DNA of 64,000 nt from Epiperipatus broadwayi (GCA_028023455.1 JAQFVV010006640.1:264001-328000), one strand, 5' to 3'. Counted from the stretch's first letter, positions 1 through 14,815 are shown. A program made the numbers and translations. The notes: generated by a model from the letters alone, not told the origin.

Positions 1-3000
1 ATTTTTAATTAAAATGACTACTATGCTCTTTTTTATTTTAGTTTTTGGGCATTTTTTATATTTTCACACACATTTTGTTCAAACACACACATTGTATCTA
101 ATGTATATACTTATTGCTATATGGTTATTGCTCTTTTATGTTGATCTATTTAAATGTTAAAATTATGCTTTGATATAAGATATTATTATTACGTCATTTT
201 ATTTAAAATAACAACTTTTTAGATACTTTTGATTATTAATTGTTTATATTTAAAAGAAGAAAACCTACAAAGATGATTCCTTTTTTTTTAACTGATAGCA
301 ATTTTTAAAAAAGAAATATTAAATTAGAAAAAGGAAATTTTGTTTCCTAGACTTTAAATTAAATTAAATCGTGACATCAATTAAAGTCATTAATTTAAAT
401 TTATTGTAATACAAATGCAGTTTCTTCACAGCATATATGATAGTCATCAATTTACATACAGGGTCCACTCCACAATATTAATTACAAAAACGCTTACATT
501 TGTGATGTCAGAGCGTATTTTGAAAGTATTTAAAAATAATAAGTATAAGTACTTAAAAATAATAAGTATAAATTATAAAACGTTTTTCCTTTTTAGCAAA
601 TAATTCAAATAGCATACATTCGTCTGCCTAACAGTAAAACAGATTCTTGCAGAAATGCTTGGAGTAGCTTCTTGTGAGATTAATTTAATTCATATAGGCA
701 AAAGTTCGCTATCCATTTATAAATTTTCTTTGCAGAGTTTAACTTTTCTTCCATTTCTGACTTATATTTTGCTTATTTAATGTTGTTTTCATTTTAATAA
801 ATACTTGATGATTAATCATCATAAATAATTTTTTATTTGTACAGGAAGTTAAAACTTTTTTTAGAATAATATATTTAATTTGCAAATATAATATTTGAAA
901 GTAGATTTCAGGAAGTTAGTGCTAAGCTTTTAGCTACTGAAAATCACGTTAGCTTTTATTATGTCCAGCTTTAGTTTGTTTTTCTAAAGAAATACAGACC
1001 TTATATAAACATGAGTTGTGACACAGAATTACATTGAATTAAAAATTTTCCGTATAATTGCATTCTTAACTAAATTCTTGTTAGTTCCACTTTTTAATGT
1101 TATAAGATACTTTTTTAATTCTGCTTCTCAATATTTGAAACCAAGTCTTCCATATGTAAGACCACATGGCTGACTATACTCATTTCTAGAATATGATAAA
1201 TTAAACTGTTTATCTTCAAGTAATTATAACAATTATTAAGACGTATACAAATTATAACTAAGAGTATTCTAAGATTTAAAATAAAATCAAAAATATTGGA
1301 CAAAGTTTTAAAAATATTATTAATTTAATTTATATAAACAGGTGTCATAAATAGTTTTAAAATCATACTAGCGTTTTGAAAAGTTCTCAAGATTAAAATT
1401 TTTAAAGTTAAAAAGTCCATATAAACTTATCATTAAATAATTAAAACTATTAAAAATATAAAGTGTGTTAGTTATTATAGAAGAATATGTTTCTGCAAAA
1501 GTATTTTGCCAACTTTTTTGGAATAACTAGCATCTACTTCCAAAGCCATATACTAATAGAAGAGAGATTAAGTATTAAAATATATCACAAATTAACTTGT
1601 AAAGAGTACATTTAGAAAATACAGTTTTTATTAAGTCCTAGTTCTGCCACTGTGGGTGTAGTTTCAACAATCACTTTGTTTTATAGTTTGTATTTATCTC
1701 ACGTCAATGTAGATCAGTGGCCATTAAATTATATTTATGAGAAGAATGACCGTAAATGAGTTGTCCTGAATTTGTTGATTAGACTCCAGTTTCATCTAAG
1801 AAAATCATGTTCATCTGATTTTATTGTTGAATCTAGAAAAAAAAATTTGTTTAAAATCTTGGAAGGCTTTTACTTTTTTATGTCAAATGTTGTGATTGTA
1901 GATTCTTTGTGAATATCCAAAAAAGGAATCTTGATTTGAAACCAGTCTTATGTGTTGAAACAATATAGTGAATTATTTGCAACTCCAATCTATTTAACAA
2001 CTTTTTATACATTTTTTATAAAACAATTTGTAATATCTGGCAGAAGAATAAGTGTAAGAACAACAAAATATTACAAAAAAATATAAAACTTGAGTGTGAT
2101 AATATTTTTCAGGTTAACAAGTAATTGACTATATATAATTTTAGTATAGAAACTTTTTGTAATCAGAGGTGAAATATTCACCAGTCAAATATGCTAAAAA
2201 GTTGTTTATAAAGTATTTACATCACAAACCTAGGAGTTCCAAGCAGGTTATTCCTAAAATTAATTTTGATCTAATTTTAGGAATGAGAAATAAGTTAGAC
2301 TATATTCAAAGTTACTCCTAAACAATATGGGATAGGATCTTATTCCAATGTTTTATTTTAAATGGTTATGTTGAGGTTACAGATATTTCCATGTTGGTTA
2401 GATGAAAAATTGATAACATCTTTACTAGATTAGAAATAAGATCACAGTCTTTGAAAAAGATTGAAATAATTTCAATTATTACTATCCACTTTGGAAGACT
2501 TTTTTATTTTAGTAAAGGATGTTTTTGAGAAATCAAAACAATATCTTGAAAATTAGACAAATTTTCTGTTTGGAAGATCACTAAGGAATATGTTAAATAA
2601 AGTAGATGAGAGAAGTAAATGTTAAGATAAACCTGTTCTACAAAATCCTGTATCTATTATAATTATTATTTAAAGTTAATTTTTAGAGAGCATTTTAATA
2701 AGTAAATTAAGTTTTTTTGCATTTATAAGTTATTTTAAAAAAAAAACTATTTTTCCAAAGGAATCATAAGTTGATGTTAGATTAATAAAGGCGGGTTAAA
2801 TTTTTAATTTATTTTGAAAGAATTTTTAAAGTTAATATTAAACTTAAAATTTGTTCATATAGTCTAAATGCAGCAGCCTTCTATATAAGTAAAAGTTTTT
2901 TTAATTATGAGGAAAAGGCTTGTTAATATGATTCTTTCAAAAGGTTTGACTGAACACATGATAATGATATTGATTAGGCATTTTTGGATTATTTCTGGAT

Positions 3001-5373
3001 TTATTAAGACTGCTATAGTTTTGTTTTTAGACCAAATGTTTGGAATAGTATCTCTGCACATAATGTTACTAAATAGTTTTGCAAATAACACATTTTGGCT
3101 TTATATCCTAAATATTTTAGAAAATCTGGAAAAAGCTTGCCTGCTTTTATTTAATATAATAACACACCAAGTTTATGTTTAGGAATATCTAGTAATTTTA
3201 TCAAATTGATATTAGAAAACATTGTGAAAATAAAGCTTACAATTTTACTTTAATGATTTTATTTTCATTCTCTTAGTATTGAGCTCAGAAGTCTGATATT
3301 TAAAATTAAGTAATCTTCTTGGCACCAATAATAATAGCTCATTTACAGATAATTTTACATATGCCAGGCTTAAGAAAAAGTAACAAGGTGTTACAACTAA
3401 ATTCTGATTAAGCTTTTGCTTCCCCATGGTACCTTTCTATTTTTTTTGGTAATGTTGGACGCTTTTAACATTATCAAAAATTTCTGGATTTTCAGAAGAA
3501 AAATTGACTATAAAGAGGTCTATTCTCTTGTTTTGTTTCAACTTAGAAAAAATTGCTCTAAAATCATGAGAAATCGGCTCTTATGTGTTTATTAAACATA
3601 TCATAATAAAAGGCAACAGAATAGTTTCTATTAATATTTTGTTCAAGATATTTAGTATTCCTTAAATTCCATTTTGGATAATTGTCAATTAGAATAATGT
3701 TTTCCTTCCAGAATGATTACACTTGGTTCATTTTTGTTGAAACAATATATAAATCAGGAATTATTTCTGTTCCAAATATGGAATGAAGTGTTCCTTTTTG
3801 TAATTCTAAAGTAAATATATATTTTTACACCTTCATTGTAAAAACTGAAGAAGTTTTTGATCTTCATCTAAAATATATCCAAAGACTATATGAAAATTAA
3901 AAGCTTTTATATGATCACAAAATATAGGAAGATCTGAAAGAGGAAGGTTGGGCCATTTACATTGGGAAATTTGTGGATGTTACATGATTAAAAATTATCT
4001 ACCCAAATTACTAGTGCAAAATAACTTGAACTATTTTAAAAAGATGCAGTTTGTTTTACAAGATGATTTGAAACAAAAATAATCATATCATGTTTAAAAT
4101 GTATTTTATCAATAATCATTATAAAGCCAGGAATTTTTAAAGAATGTATATTATTAAAATTTATGACAAGTCTCCTGAAATAGAATTATATCAACCCTAT
4201 ATTAATTAACTAATTTGTAGAGAATTTTCCATTTTTGATATTGATATATCCTCAATGTTAAGTTAAAATAAAGAGTAGATATCTCTATAGAGAGTATATC
4301 AGATAGTTGAGATATTTTATGGTTCCAATACGAAATAATTGTTTTTGAGAGGATAGGACATTTATTGCTAAAGATTTGATGTGGCTATCCCCATAAAACA
4401 GCTGTGTCCACATTGATAGCTTTCTATTTTTTAATCTTCCACCAGGAGTTCATCAAGATTAAATCAGGTTTTTATATAGAAGCATCGTTTCACAAGCTAA
4501 TATTTTTTATTTGCAGTATGGGTCACAGGAAGGCTATCATCCATCCCATATACCTTTTATTTTTATCAAATGATTTAATTTTAATTTATTTCTTAAAAGA
4601 TGTATTATTAATTATAATTTAATACCAGCAACAATATCACGTGACTTTTTCTTATGCTTGCTCATTTGCTTTTAAGTGCAGTTATATTACCCTACTTTAA
4701 TCTTGAGTAATTAATGAACTTCAAATGATCTATCACTATAACATTTCTATCTCCAAAGCAATTTGTGGCTTTTGCCTTTGTTAATGAAGACTGAAATTTA
4801 AAACTGAAATGAATGTACTTCTGGATCTAAAACAGCCATCTTTTACTATTCAAATTAATATGCTAAAATGACAAATAAAAACGTTTCAAATGTAAGCTAA
4901 GTATTCACTGGGTTAGTCTGGGATTGAAACCTTAGTATTTTTTTATTTTTAGAATATTAGATTAAATGTTTTAAAGGGCTAGAAGTAACTGTTGGAGGCA
5001 TGAGTGCATTAATTCTAGCTTTATCATCATAGACATAAAAAAATCCAGAAACTGTTCTGAAAATAGGATTTTATAATATTATATCATCTAGTGTCTATAA
5101 ATTATTTCAGCTTATTATTAGTAACTAAAACACAATGGAGATAGTTACAATGTGATATCTTTTAAATCTAAAGTGTATTAAAATAATATAACCAAATTTA
5201 AACATTTTAATTACTTTGATATCCTAACATACAATACTCTATCCTCTCCTACGCATTTACCCCGACGTGTTCTCTATTTTTATATTAAAATTTGAATTCC
5301 TATAAAGACTTCTATATTTAAACAGAAATAAATTAACAAAATAAGGCAATTATTGGATTAACATAATAACAGT

Positions 5374-5397
5374 TTATTATTATTATTATTATTATTG

Positions 5398-5471
<74 letters not shown>

Positions 5472-5505
5472 GTTGTTGTTGTTGTTGTTGTTATTATTAT
5501 TAAAA
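5374..5505. repeat. (ATT/GTT)n trinucleotide microsatellite
   Basis: About 130 bp of ATT repeats with GTT variants clustered near both ends. It creates a spurious poly-Ile frame on the minus strand, which should not be annotated as protein. Confidence 0.97.
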
Positions 5506-5809
5506 TAGATATTATTAGTTGAAAATATGTATACAAATAATCTTATTGAATTTATTGCTTTGAAATATATATGAAATTTAGTTATTAATAGTTTTGCTGA
5601 AGTTAATAATTATTTTTATCGTACATACACATGTACAAGTGTATAAATTATAATGATAAATCCTTAAAACTATCGATAATCTCGACCTGTAGTCAAGGCA
5701 ACTTTCTTTATGCTTATATAGACACTAAAGATTACAACTTGACAGAAGGAGTGTGATGTTAATAATGCAAAAAAAGTTTAAACAAACCTCATTAATCAGG
5801 CAAATATAA

Positions 5810-5895
5810 GCAGTTCTGAAAGTAGACTAATAAATAGTCAATTGTAACTTTCAGATTCTGAAAGCAGACTAATAAATATTCATTTATAACTTCTG
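5810..5895 (+). repeat. Imperfect tandem duplication, unit about 43 bp
   Basis: Two adjacent copies of a unit containing 'TTCTGAAAG.AGACTAATAA' are seen. This is local duplication only. Confidence 0.7.
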
Positions 5896-5913
5896 AATTC
5901 CATATAAAATATT

Positions 5914-5946
5914 TATTTACAAGTGTGTGAATTGTATTATATGTTT

Positions 5947-5978
<32 letters not shown>

Positions 5979-6021
5979 TCACACACTTGTAAATAATATA
6001 TATATATATATATATATATAT
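5914..6021. repeat. (TA)n tracts with inverted repeat arms
   Basis: A 24-nt word around TTTACAAGTGTGTGAATTGT at 5916-5937 recurs as its reverse complement at about 5972-5993, separated by a (TA)n tract. A second (TA)n tract follows (5996-6021). It forms a potential cruciform, most likely microsatellite-associated. Confidence 0.85.
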
Positions 6022-7408
6022 TACGAGATAATGTGCTGTTACTTGTTCAAATTTAAGTACCAAATACTTACTGGAAACATTTTAAAGAGTGGAATTTTAT
6101 ATTTGAAGCATCCTCTCTCTTTGTTATATTGACAACATGGAACTTTAATTTGCGTAAAGTATTGTGAGAACATCAATACTAATCCAATGGTGCTAAAACA
6201 AAATCATAAATATACTTTAAAATAAAATAGTAAACTAAAATAATTATTTTGTAATAAATTACTTTAATCATAGTAATAAACATATATTTATATAAGTTCA
6301 AACAGGATACACACCCATTTCTCTATATGTAAATTAAATGCAGTCTGTACATATTCGTAAAATATCTTTTTGGGCTAGTTGGTGTCTTCACTTTTTGTTT
6401 TAGCTTTCCTAACTTGTCAATAATGAGAAGTACCAATTGTTTTTATTCTCACATCTTTTTTATAATCTTTCGTTTTTCACATTATAATTACATACTGGGA
6501 CTATTATTTCATTTTTGATTTTATCTATTATCATTTAAACTTGTTTTGCTATTGGTTTGTTTCTAAAACTAAAGTTTTATTTTCAGCTAATAGTAAATTT
6601 TATCAAATTAGGAATTGTGTTTTTTGTTGTAGTTGATCTTATAAATTTGGTATACTATCATTAAGTACATTTTTTCATCAAGTTTATCTTGAATTTTCTG
6701 TTTATTGCGTTATTTTATCAATAATAGCAATTTTTTATTTTTGGTTATCCTTCATTTTTTTACCTTTAAAATTAATTAGTGTTTGGTGATTTAAATATTG
6801 CAACTCTGGTTAATACATTTTAGTTTATACTGATACGTTTGGAAAGAAATTAATTAGTTTGCTGACAACCCAATTTATTTTTACAGTACACACATTCCTG
6901 ATTACTACTATGAGCATTTCTTGCTCTTTTTTATTCCAATAACTCTTAAAGTTATTCTGCTGTTGTATGTTAACCAATTAGGATATTGTCTCATTATGCT
7001 GTCTTTGATTTCTTATAAAAGTCACATTAATATATATTACAGATCTATTTATTTTAATATAATTGTTGGTGTAATATTTATGACTTATAATTTTATCTTC
7101 CTGAAATTGATAATTTTTTCAAAATAGCACTTCATATTTAAAGGTATTTATTGATATAAAACAATTTATCTTTATATCAATCGCTGATTAAATTCGCCAT
7201 TGTAATAAATGGAAAATAAATTAAATAATTTATCCTATATTGAGAATATTAATTGTGCTATCGAATGATAATAATTTGTCCTTGGGAAGATCATGTGATA
7301 TAATGCACCAGAAATAACAGATTAAACTTTAATCCAAAAAGCTTTAGTTCTTGAATTTACTACTTTTCTAATATATAATCTACACCGGATAAAGAATGTT
7401 TTAATAAC

Positions 7409-7665
7409 ACAGTGGCTCAGTGCAAGACAGAGTAATCAAAGAATGCAAGAAGTTTTTGTGCATAAAATTTATATTTAGTGCCTATTTATTCAATATCTCT
7501 AGATTAAGTGCAGTGTTTTCAGATCCAAGGCTCCTCACTGATGAAATCCACAATCTAGAAAATAGTCTGGAGATATTGAATGAGTAGGCACTAGATAAGA
7601 ATCGTATGTGTAAAATCTTTCTGTATCCATTGATTACTCTGGTTTGCACTGAGTGGTGCCACTGT
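7409..7665. repeat. Foldback (inverted repeat) element
   Basis: The left arm 7409-7503 and right arm 7566-7665 are imperfect reverse complements, sharing for example the words CAGTGG, CAGTGCAA and AGAGTAATCAA and the segment around TAGTGCCTA.TTATTCAATATCTC. About 60 bp of unpaired loop separates them. Sequence around the right arm's outer part (7621-7682) reappears at 60102-60162, so this is a dispersed family. No coding potential is seen. The loop contains CTGATGA but no convincing ribozyme. Confidence 0.8.
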
Positions 7666-10242
7666 ATGGAGAGTTTTGCCTCTATGAAAACGGTTTGTGT
7701 AAACATAAAGAATGGTGATCCTATGATGTTGATAGTTTAATGTTTTAATAAATAATATAAAGATTTGCTTAAAAGGAAATAATACCCACAATAATAGTTA
7801 GAACAGTTACAATTTGATATTTATCTAATTTTCAATTTATAGAAAGATAACTGGAAATTTTTTTACAATGTTTTTGATATCAAATTCTGCTTTGCATTTA
7901 TTCTGATATATCTCATCATATTAACTTTGATATGTTATTATGTAAATGATTGAATGCTGGTTAGTTAAGCTGATGTACCTCCATCTGAGTTTGATTTGAG
8001 AAGCAAAATTCCAAAGAAGATTCTTGGACTGATAAAAGTATTCTTTATATTCACTTTAACCATTTGGGTATTATTTAAGTAATATCTGAACTAATTTACA
8101 ATGCAAAAAAAAAAAAAAAATTAGAAATTGTCAAGTTGTTTGTCTAGTTTCATATTTGTAAAATATGTTTTTGTAAAATAAATATTTTTTTTAGAAAAGT
8201 TATATAGTTTTTTTTGCTCTTAACAGGTTTTTATTTTATGCTATCAATAGTTTTCACCATTATTCTTTGTATTTCTTAATTAATGTTGCCAAAGCCTTTA
8301 GAAATATTAAATTTCATATTTTATTACAAAACAAAAATTTTGATCAGTTATTGCTTTGGATTTTTGGATTTTAAAACAATTATAGAATTTCCCAAATTTA
8401 TTGCATTAGTTATAAAAAAAAATTTAAAGTGTATTCTATTAGTAATCAGCAATTAAATTTTTAAAGTCATCTCTCTATAGTAAGGATTTCAAGATACATA
8501 TTTATTGAAAACATATGAAGATTCTTTTAGGTTACTAATCAAAAATATATTTTTAATATATACATTTTCATTCCAAATGTAAAAATATTTTTATAGTTGA
8601 TGCAAAAGAATAGATATGCTGTTAATTAAAAATATAAAATAGGCACTGTTAATAAAGACTGTACTTATAAAATACAGTTGTCTCAAATATGTTACTGACA
8701 ACTAGAAATGAAAAAAATATGGCTACTCATTAAAGAATAGGAAGTTTATTTAAATACAATAAAAATGGCAAATATAATTTATAGCAACACAGGAAATGTT
8801 ATTATATGTCAAAAAATACCCAAAAACCTTTTCTGGATTAATTTCTGCCTACTTTTTAGTCTTTATATAGTAAAAAAAATAATAAAATGGTTTGCTTCTC
8901 AGGATTTCACATGATTCATTAGAAATTCAAGCATATAGAAAGTAACAGATTTGAGTTGGGATCTGTAAACATTGAGCTCTAAAGTTCATTACTCCATCTG
9001 CACTCTAAAACAACAGGGGATGATAATGGTATGGCTGCTGCCATAACATAACATTTATTAAATTTACGAATTTTAATATTTTATTTTTTGTTTATTTATA
9101 CTTTTTGTTTATTTACATTTTGACTTATAATTGAAGTAATATATATATATATATTTCAGATGCATCGTAAACACATTCTTAATAATTAATAAAAATAGAT
9201 AGTTTTTATATTTAAAATCAAACCAAAAAATAGTTTAGAGATATTCTTCTTTTTTGTGTGAAGAGTTTTTGTTAATAACTTATTTATCTTCTATTTATCA
9301 GATGAATGAATTTTATAAAGTATTAGGTACAATTTTTTTATTATTTTCATTTCATTTTTTAAATGATTTTTTTATATTCTCTTTCAACATTAATCAGTTA
9401 AAAATTTAAACACAAAGTAATACAAATCTCCGGGAGAACTTTTTAATAAATATTTTTTTAAAAAAAAAAGATGCACTTTAGAAGTTTAATTAAATTTATT
9501 AAAATGAAATCTATTAAAGAAAAAATGCAAAAAATATATTTAATTTTAGGATAATGAATAATTTTTCATACAGATATTGTCATGATCCCACTGTATCTAG
9601 ATGTAGCTACACCCTATGAGAGAGACCGAATTACAAGCTCTTACTATTTTAATCTATTGAAAGAAGGAATAATATAAAATCAAATACTTTTATCAATTTC
9701 AAAATAAAACTATTTTCAAATTAGATAAATAATAAATAAGAGAGAGAGCAATTTATAATTTAACTCCTAAGTAAACAAATATAGTTACAAAAATACAAAT
9801 GCCAGATTTTTATTCCTAAACAAGTTGAATTTTTATTCTTCTCCTGGTCATAATTTAATCAATATTTAATCTTTGATTTCAGTATAAAATTTTTATTTTA
9901 TACTAAAACATAATAAATTGGACTTCATTTCTTAAAAAATTAAATTTGTGAATAAAAAGCATTCTAAAAACATTATATTTGAATTTAAAAAAAATGGGTT
10001 TATAATGAAAATAGAGGATAATTTTATCATTTAACAATAGGCAAAAAATAGTATAAATAAATACCTCCAGAAAATCCAATAAATATTTTTTATTTAAATT
10101 TATTTTTAAAATCTGAATGAATAAATGTTAATATTTGATCATCTATCAAATTCTGTTTTAAAATATTAAAATTGCTTTCAAATTTTTAGAATCTATTATA
10201 TATAACATCTTAACACACTGCAGTGAATAACAGATAATAATG

Positions 10243-10489
10243 TTACGATAGAATGACAGCCTGTTAAGCTAATTGCGCAGACGCTGTGAGAATGTTATTA
10301 ATAAATGAATACCTTCGAACAACCACATGATATAGTATTTATATAAGAGTAAAAAGATGCGCAGACGCTGTGAGAATTTTTACTCTTATATAAATACTAT
10401 ATCATGTGGTTGTTCGAAGGTATTCATTTATTAATAACATTCTCACAGCGTCTGCGCAATTAGCTTAACAGGCTGTCATTCTATCGTAA
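10243..10489. repeat. Near-perfect long palindrome, arms of about 113 bp
   Basis: Arm 10243-10355 is repeated as its reverse complement at 10377-10488 with no mismatch that I could see. The 21-bp spacer (10356-10376, GATGCGCAGACGCTGTGAGAA) is itself a copy of a word inside the arms (GCGCAGACGCTGTGAGAA, from 10275), so three copies of that word sit in the structure. A transcript across it would fold into a long perfect hairpin. Such perfection implies recent formation or ongoing gene conversion. It could be a young foldback or MITE dimer. Confidence 0.93.
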
Positions 10490-13473
10490 TTATAATCGCA
10501 CGCAAGACGTTATAAAATAAATGCTTATTTAGATAATAATGTTATAACATCAATATCAAATAGTGTTGTCATCTTAAAACCATTGTTTTCTTTGTTAAGA
10601 TTACAATTAAATTTATTAACTTCTATTTTTAAAAATTAAATATATATAGAAATAAAATCAAAGTATATATGTTTATGCTTTTTGTTTTAAATAATTATCA
10701 CAGTTATTATGTAAAAATCATTGGAAATCTTTAATAAACTACACATAATTCTTATTTTTTGTTATTTGAAAATTTTTTTAAAGTAATCTTGCAAATGCTG
10801 TGAAAACCAGATTACAAAGAATGAAAGCCATCAAAGAGTAAAAAGACGACTAAGTATGTGAAGAAAGACTGAATTTTACTGAGATGCCTGGCAAATACTG
10901 ATCTCTTCATATTTCTTTAAATTAATGAATCAACATAGTATTTTTAAAAAACTATAAAAGCATCACTATGGATTGTACTAGAAGAGTGATTCTTAGAGGC
11001 ATAACTATGACACCATGTCTGAAATAAGCAGCCATAGTAGCTCTCAGATATGTTAATGAATGGATTAATATTTTATTATAAAACAATTATATAAAAATAC
11101 TGAAAATTTTAAAATATTATTTTAAAAAATACAATTATTATTACTCATATAAACAATGCAAGTATTATATTATGATTTAATTATAATAAATACTAGGCAT
11201 TTTTAGAAATGGTTTTTAATTAGTCTTTTATATAAATAAACTTGTCAACATGTTATTCTTTCCCCCATCAGGATCTGAAATTTATTTACTCATTAAATCT
11301 AATAAGTGGAAAGTTAAAAATATTGTTTAGGTTTACAGATTTAATTTCCAGATCATTAAAAATATTGCACAATATAATTGTTCTTAATATAATAACAACT
11401 ATTGAAATTTATGAGGTAAATTTTAACTTATTAATTTGTACACATTTTGACATGAAGAATTTTATCAAGAGAAAATGATGTTGCATTATCTTAACATTAT
11501 GCTTTTATGACCATCAGTTAAAAACTGCTTCTACTTTTGTAAAAAATGGCAAAATTATAATCTAATGTATATTGATTTATTAACTCAAAAAATTCTGAAG
11601 AGTTTAGTATTTTCAAATATATGGCAAAGTTCAAAGTAATTTAGTTCAGCATTTACATACTTGATAACATTTGTTCTTTGTTTTTTTTTATCTTGAATGT
11701 ATTTGTAAGATTATTTAGAAAAAAAATTTGGAATAGAAAAAAGAGTGATATTTTGTGTAGTCAATTAAAAAGATTCATAATTAACTTTACACAATAATTG
11801 ATTAATAATTATTACAAAAGAAAAGTATACATTTTTACACTTTTATTATGTATGTATATGTTTTATTTTTAAAAATAGAAAATAAATTCTAGCATTATGG
11901 TAACAATGGAAACTATAGCCATTACAATTATCACATCTTGTGAAATTATTTGCTAAATGTCATTACCATCACTGTGTTAGGACAACTTGAGATGTTTTTA
12001 AAATATAAAGTAATTTTTATATTTTAAAACAGAGAATTTTATAGAATTATCATAGATTAACATTTATTTATTTAAACAAGATTTTGTTGATTTTTTTAAA
12101 GCCACACTCTGCTTGTCTGTTTTCTGCCAATTATTTATTAATAAGAACATTGTTTGTTCTTCATTTACTATTATTTTTTTTAATATTTGCAAAGTTATCA
12201 TTTTTAGAATGTTTTTATTAGTAAATGTATATTTTTAACAAATCAAATCCAATTTATTGAATTCTAATATAAAATAATAGTTTAATGCTAAAATTGAATG
12301 TTCAAAGATTGCAGAAAGTATTACCAGGAGAAAAATACAAATGTCACTCTGCAAAAAACTTAATCTATTAATTAATCATGTTCTATACATGAGTTTGAAT
12401 CCAATATTACCAGGAAATGTTTAGGTAGCAGGCATTTTATTATGAATGAGTTATTTTTAAAATATCTTAAATAAGCACATTTTTATATGGAAATGTAAGT
12501 TTAAATATTTGATTTGTCAGGCTCTCCACTTGTGATTTTAATGCTGATTAAATTTGGAAATTGTTTAGATAACAAATAACTTTATTTTTTCTTTTCTTTT
12601 CTTTCATTTTTTTTGTGCAAGCCCAATAATTTTTTTTAAAATTCTCAAATTAAAAATATTTTTAAAATAAAAAATTGAAATTATATATATTCAAAAATAT
12701 ATATTTTTCAGTTGGGGTGGGGGATATGTTTTCTACTCTTTTTTGTTGCTGTTGTTGAAATGAATATTTAAGTTTGCAACTGAACCAAATACACTTGAGT
12801 GTTTTGCCATGGGCCTTTTTATATGTTACATTTTTAACATAAACAAGTTATTATTTACCTATTATTATAACTTTAAAATCATTATTTTGAAAAACTAAGA
12901 TAATCAGTATTGATTAAATAATATTAAATTAACAATACTAAAGAATTGGTTAAATTCAAACTATTTAGCATAAAATTAGGATTTTTTAAAAATGTAATAA
13001 TGGCCTTGTTCAATCTGCATAACTTTTTTTTATTGTGTGTTTTTATATTTCACAATACAGTTTAAATCAGCACTTAATTCTTTTTAATGGACATATGCTT
13101 CTATTAAGAGTATGAAATGTAGAAATATTTTCATATCCAAATAACTTTATTTTAAAAAGATATTTTTTATTTTGATATTGTTAATAAAATTTATTTTTTC
13201 ATTTTTTTGTTTAAAAAAATGAATACTACAAAAAGCTTGGGTTATTTAACATTTTATACATATAATATTTGCATCATATGCCTTAAAGATCTCATTGAGG
13301 CTTATTTTATTTAAATACCCATATATATTGTTTCACTTTCACATATCATTACATTATTTCAGCAGTATTGTTCAAATAAAATAATGGTATACATTAGTAA
13401 TATTTTATATATGAATTTCAGCTAGTGATGTGCAACTGGTTCTAATTCTTATATATATATATATATATATGTA

Positions 13474-14815
13474 ACGTTTATTTATATACATTGCAAATAT
13501 ATTGGCATTTGGTAAAAGCTAAAAAATAAAAGTAAATTTAGATTTTTTTTTTGACTAATTTTTTTTTTAAAAAAATAATGTACAATGAAAGTTAAATTAT
13601 TCTTTCGTTTTTTTTTTATGTAATTAGAAATAAAAGTTAGAATTGGAGAGAACAAAAGACACAAATTACCAATCTAGATAAGAGAAAGTAAAAATATTTC
13701 AACTAATTAAAGATGGCAGAATTATGCTGAAAAAAATAGAGACTTTGTAACATAAATTTTATAAAGAATATATAAGATTATCAACGGATATTTTGACAAA
13801 CAAAAGATATGCGCAGAAGTTGGAAAACTGGGCCTCTAGAGAGTATAAAAGGCAGAGATCAGTTTGAAGAACATCTTGTTCGTTGGTTTCTCTAGTTGGT
13901 CTTGGATAACAATAATATATCCAAGATCACTCTACGCTGAAGTAATTCGGCATGTCGGAGTGAACCGGAGCTTCTGAAGACATCGTGCCTGAAGATGTAT
14001 ACCAGAAAAGCTTTCGTGACCGACTAGGAGCATGGACCACAAGATCAAATAATAACCAAAAGGCCGAGATCATTCTACCCAAAAAACTATGCATAGTTAT
14101 CTACTACTGAATTCCCAAAACTTACCGGTAAGTAATGCTTCATTACTCCTGATTGTGACAAAATTAAGCATTTGCAAACAAGTCTTAAAATAATCTCGAT
14201 AGAGACTTTCATTTTTTCTGTACAAGAGACTTTTGTTTATACAGAACTTTTTAATTAATTATTTTATTTTATTGATTGCATTCTATTTGAATTAATATGT
14301 GTTCTCTCTAATTTACTTGATAAGTAATTTATTTCAAATATTTTTTATCTATTAGAATAAAGATATTTCTAATACCAATTTTCATTTGTGCGTTATTAAT
14401 AATAGTTATTATTTTTTGATTATTAAATCTATTAGTAGTTTAATAAGATTTAAAAATGTAATTTACTTTTGCCAATATGTTTGAATAAGCCCAGGAATAA
14501 TAATCTTAAAAAAATAATTCTCATTACGGTATGATGTAATACCGATTAGTTTAAAAGTATTTTTTTTATTTGTGAGATGTTATATGACGATTTCAGTGAA
14601 TTCTTAGGAATTCTGGTGCCCAGATTAAATAAATTAAAAGCTGATTTCGTCAATAGCACAATTCTCAACAATTAATAGGCCGAGTTGATCAGGAAATATA
14701 GCTATGGTTTTAGAATAGAAATATAACTTTCTTATTTTTTGACATAGTTTGATCAACTCATGCACAGTTTATATTAGTGTGTAGAGGCCTAACAAAATGG
14801 AAAACGTTATAATAT
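13474..14815 (+). mobile_element. 1.35-kb promoter-bearing dispersed repeat (LTR-like), copy 1
   Basis: This segment matches 58661-60051 in inverse orientation along its length, at clearly diverged but continuous similarity. Its ends are short inverted repeats: TGTAACGTTT at the left, and AAACGTTATA (reverse complement TATAACGTTT) at the right. Flanks are (AT)n, so the target duplication cannot be read. Inside lie a TATA box (TATAAAAGG, 13844) and, about 280 bp further on, two palindromes conserved in both copies: ACTATGCATAGT (about 14085) and ACTTACCGGTAAGT (about 14120). No protein frame is present. A solo LTR is the most likely identity because of the TATA promoter, length and terminal structure. 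A non-autonomous TIR transposon is the alternative. Confidence 0.7.
13844..13849 (+). promoter_or_regulatory. TATA box of the dispersed repeat
   Basis: TATAAA in the context AGAGAGTATAAAAGGC is GC-richer than its surroundings and is conserved in the inverted copy at 58661-60051. It resembles a Pol II core promoter. Transcription would run to the right, with a start expected about 25-30 bp downstream. Confidence 0.55.

Noticed and set aside
2864-3182. Overlapping open frames on both strands
   Set aside because: AT-rich codon content, no recognisable domain or splice context; fortuitous frames.
1750-4620. Possible decayed DDE transposase on the minus strand (e.g. IILIDNYP near 3690)
   Set aside because: A single short look-alike, with no ordered catalytic motifs, inverted ends or target duplication.
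5333-5536. Poly-Ile/Thr open frame on the minus strand
   Set aside because: It is a translation of the (ATT)n microsatellite.
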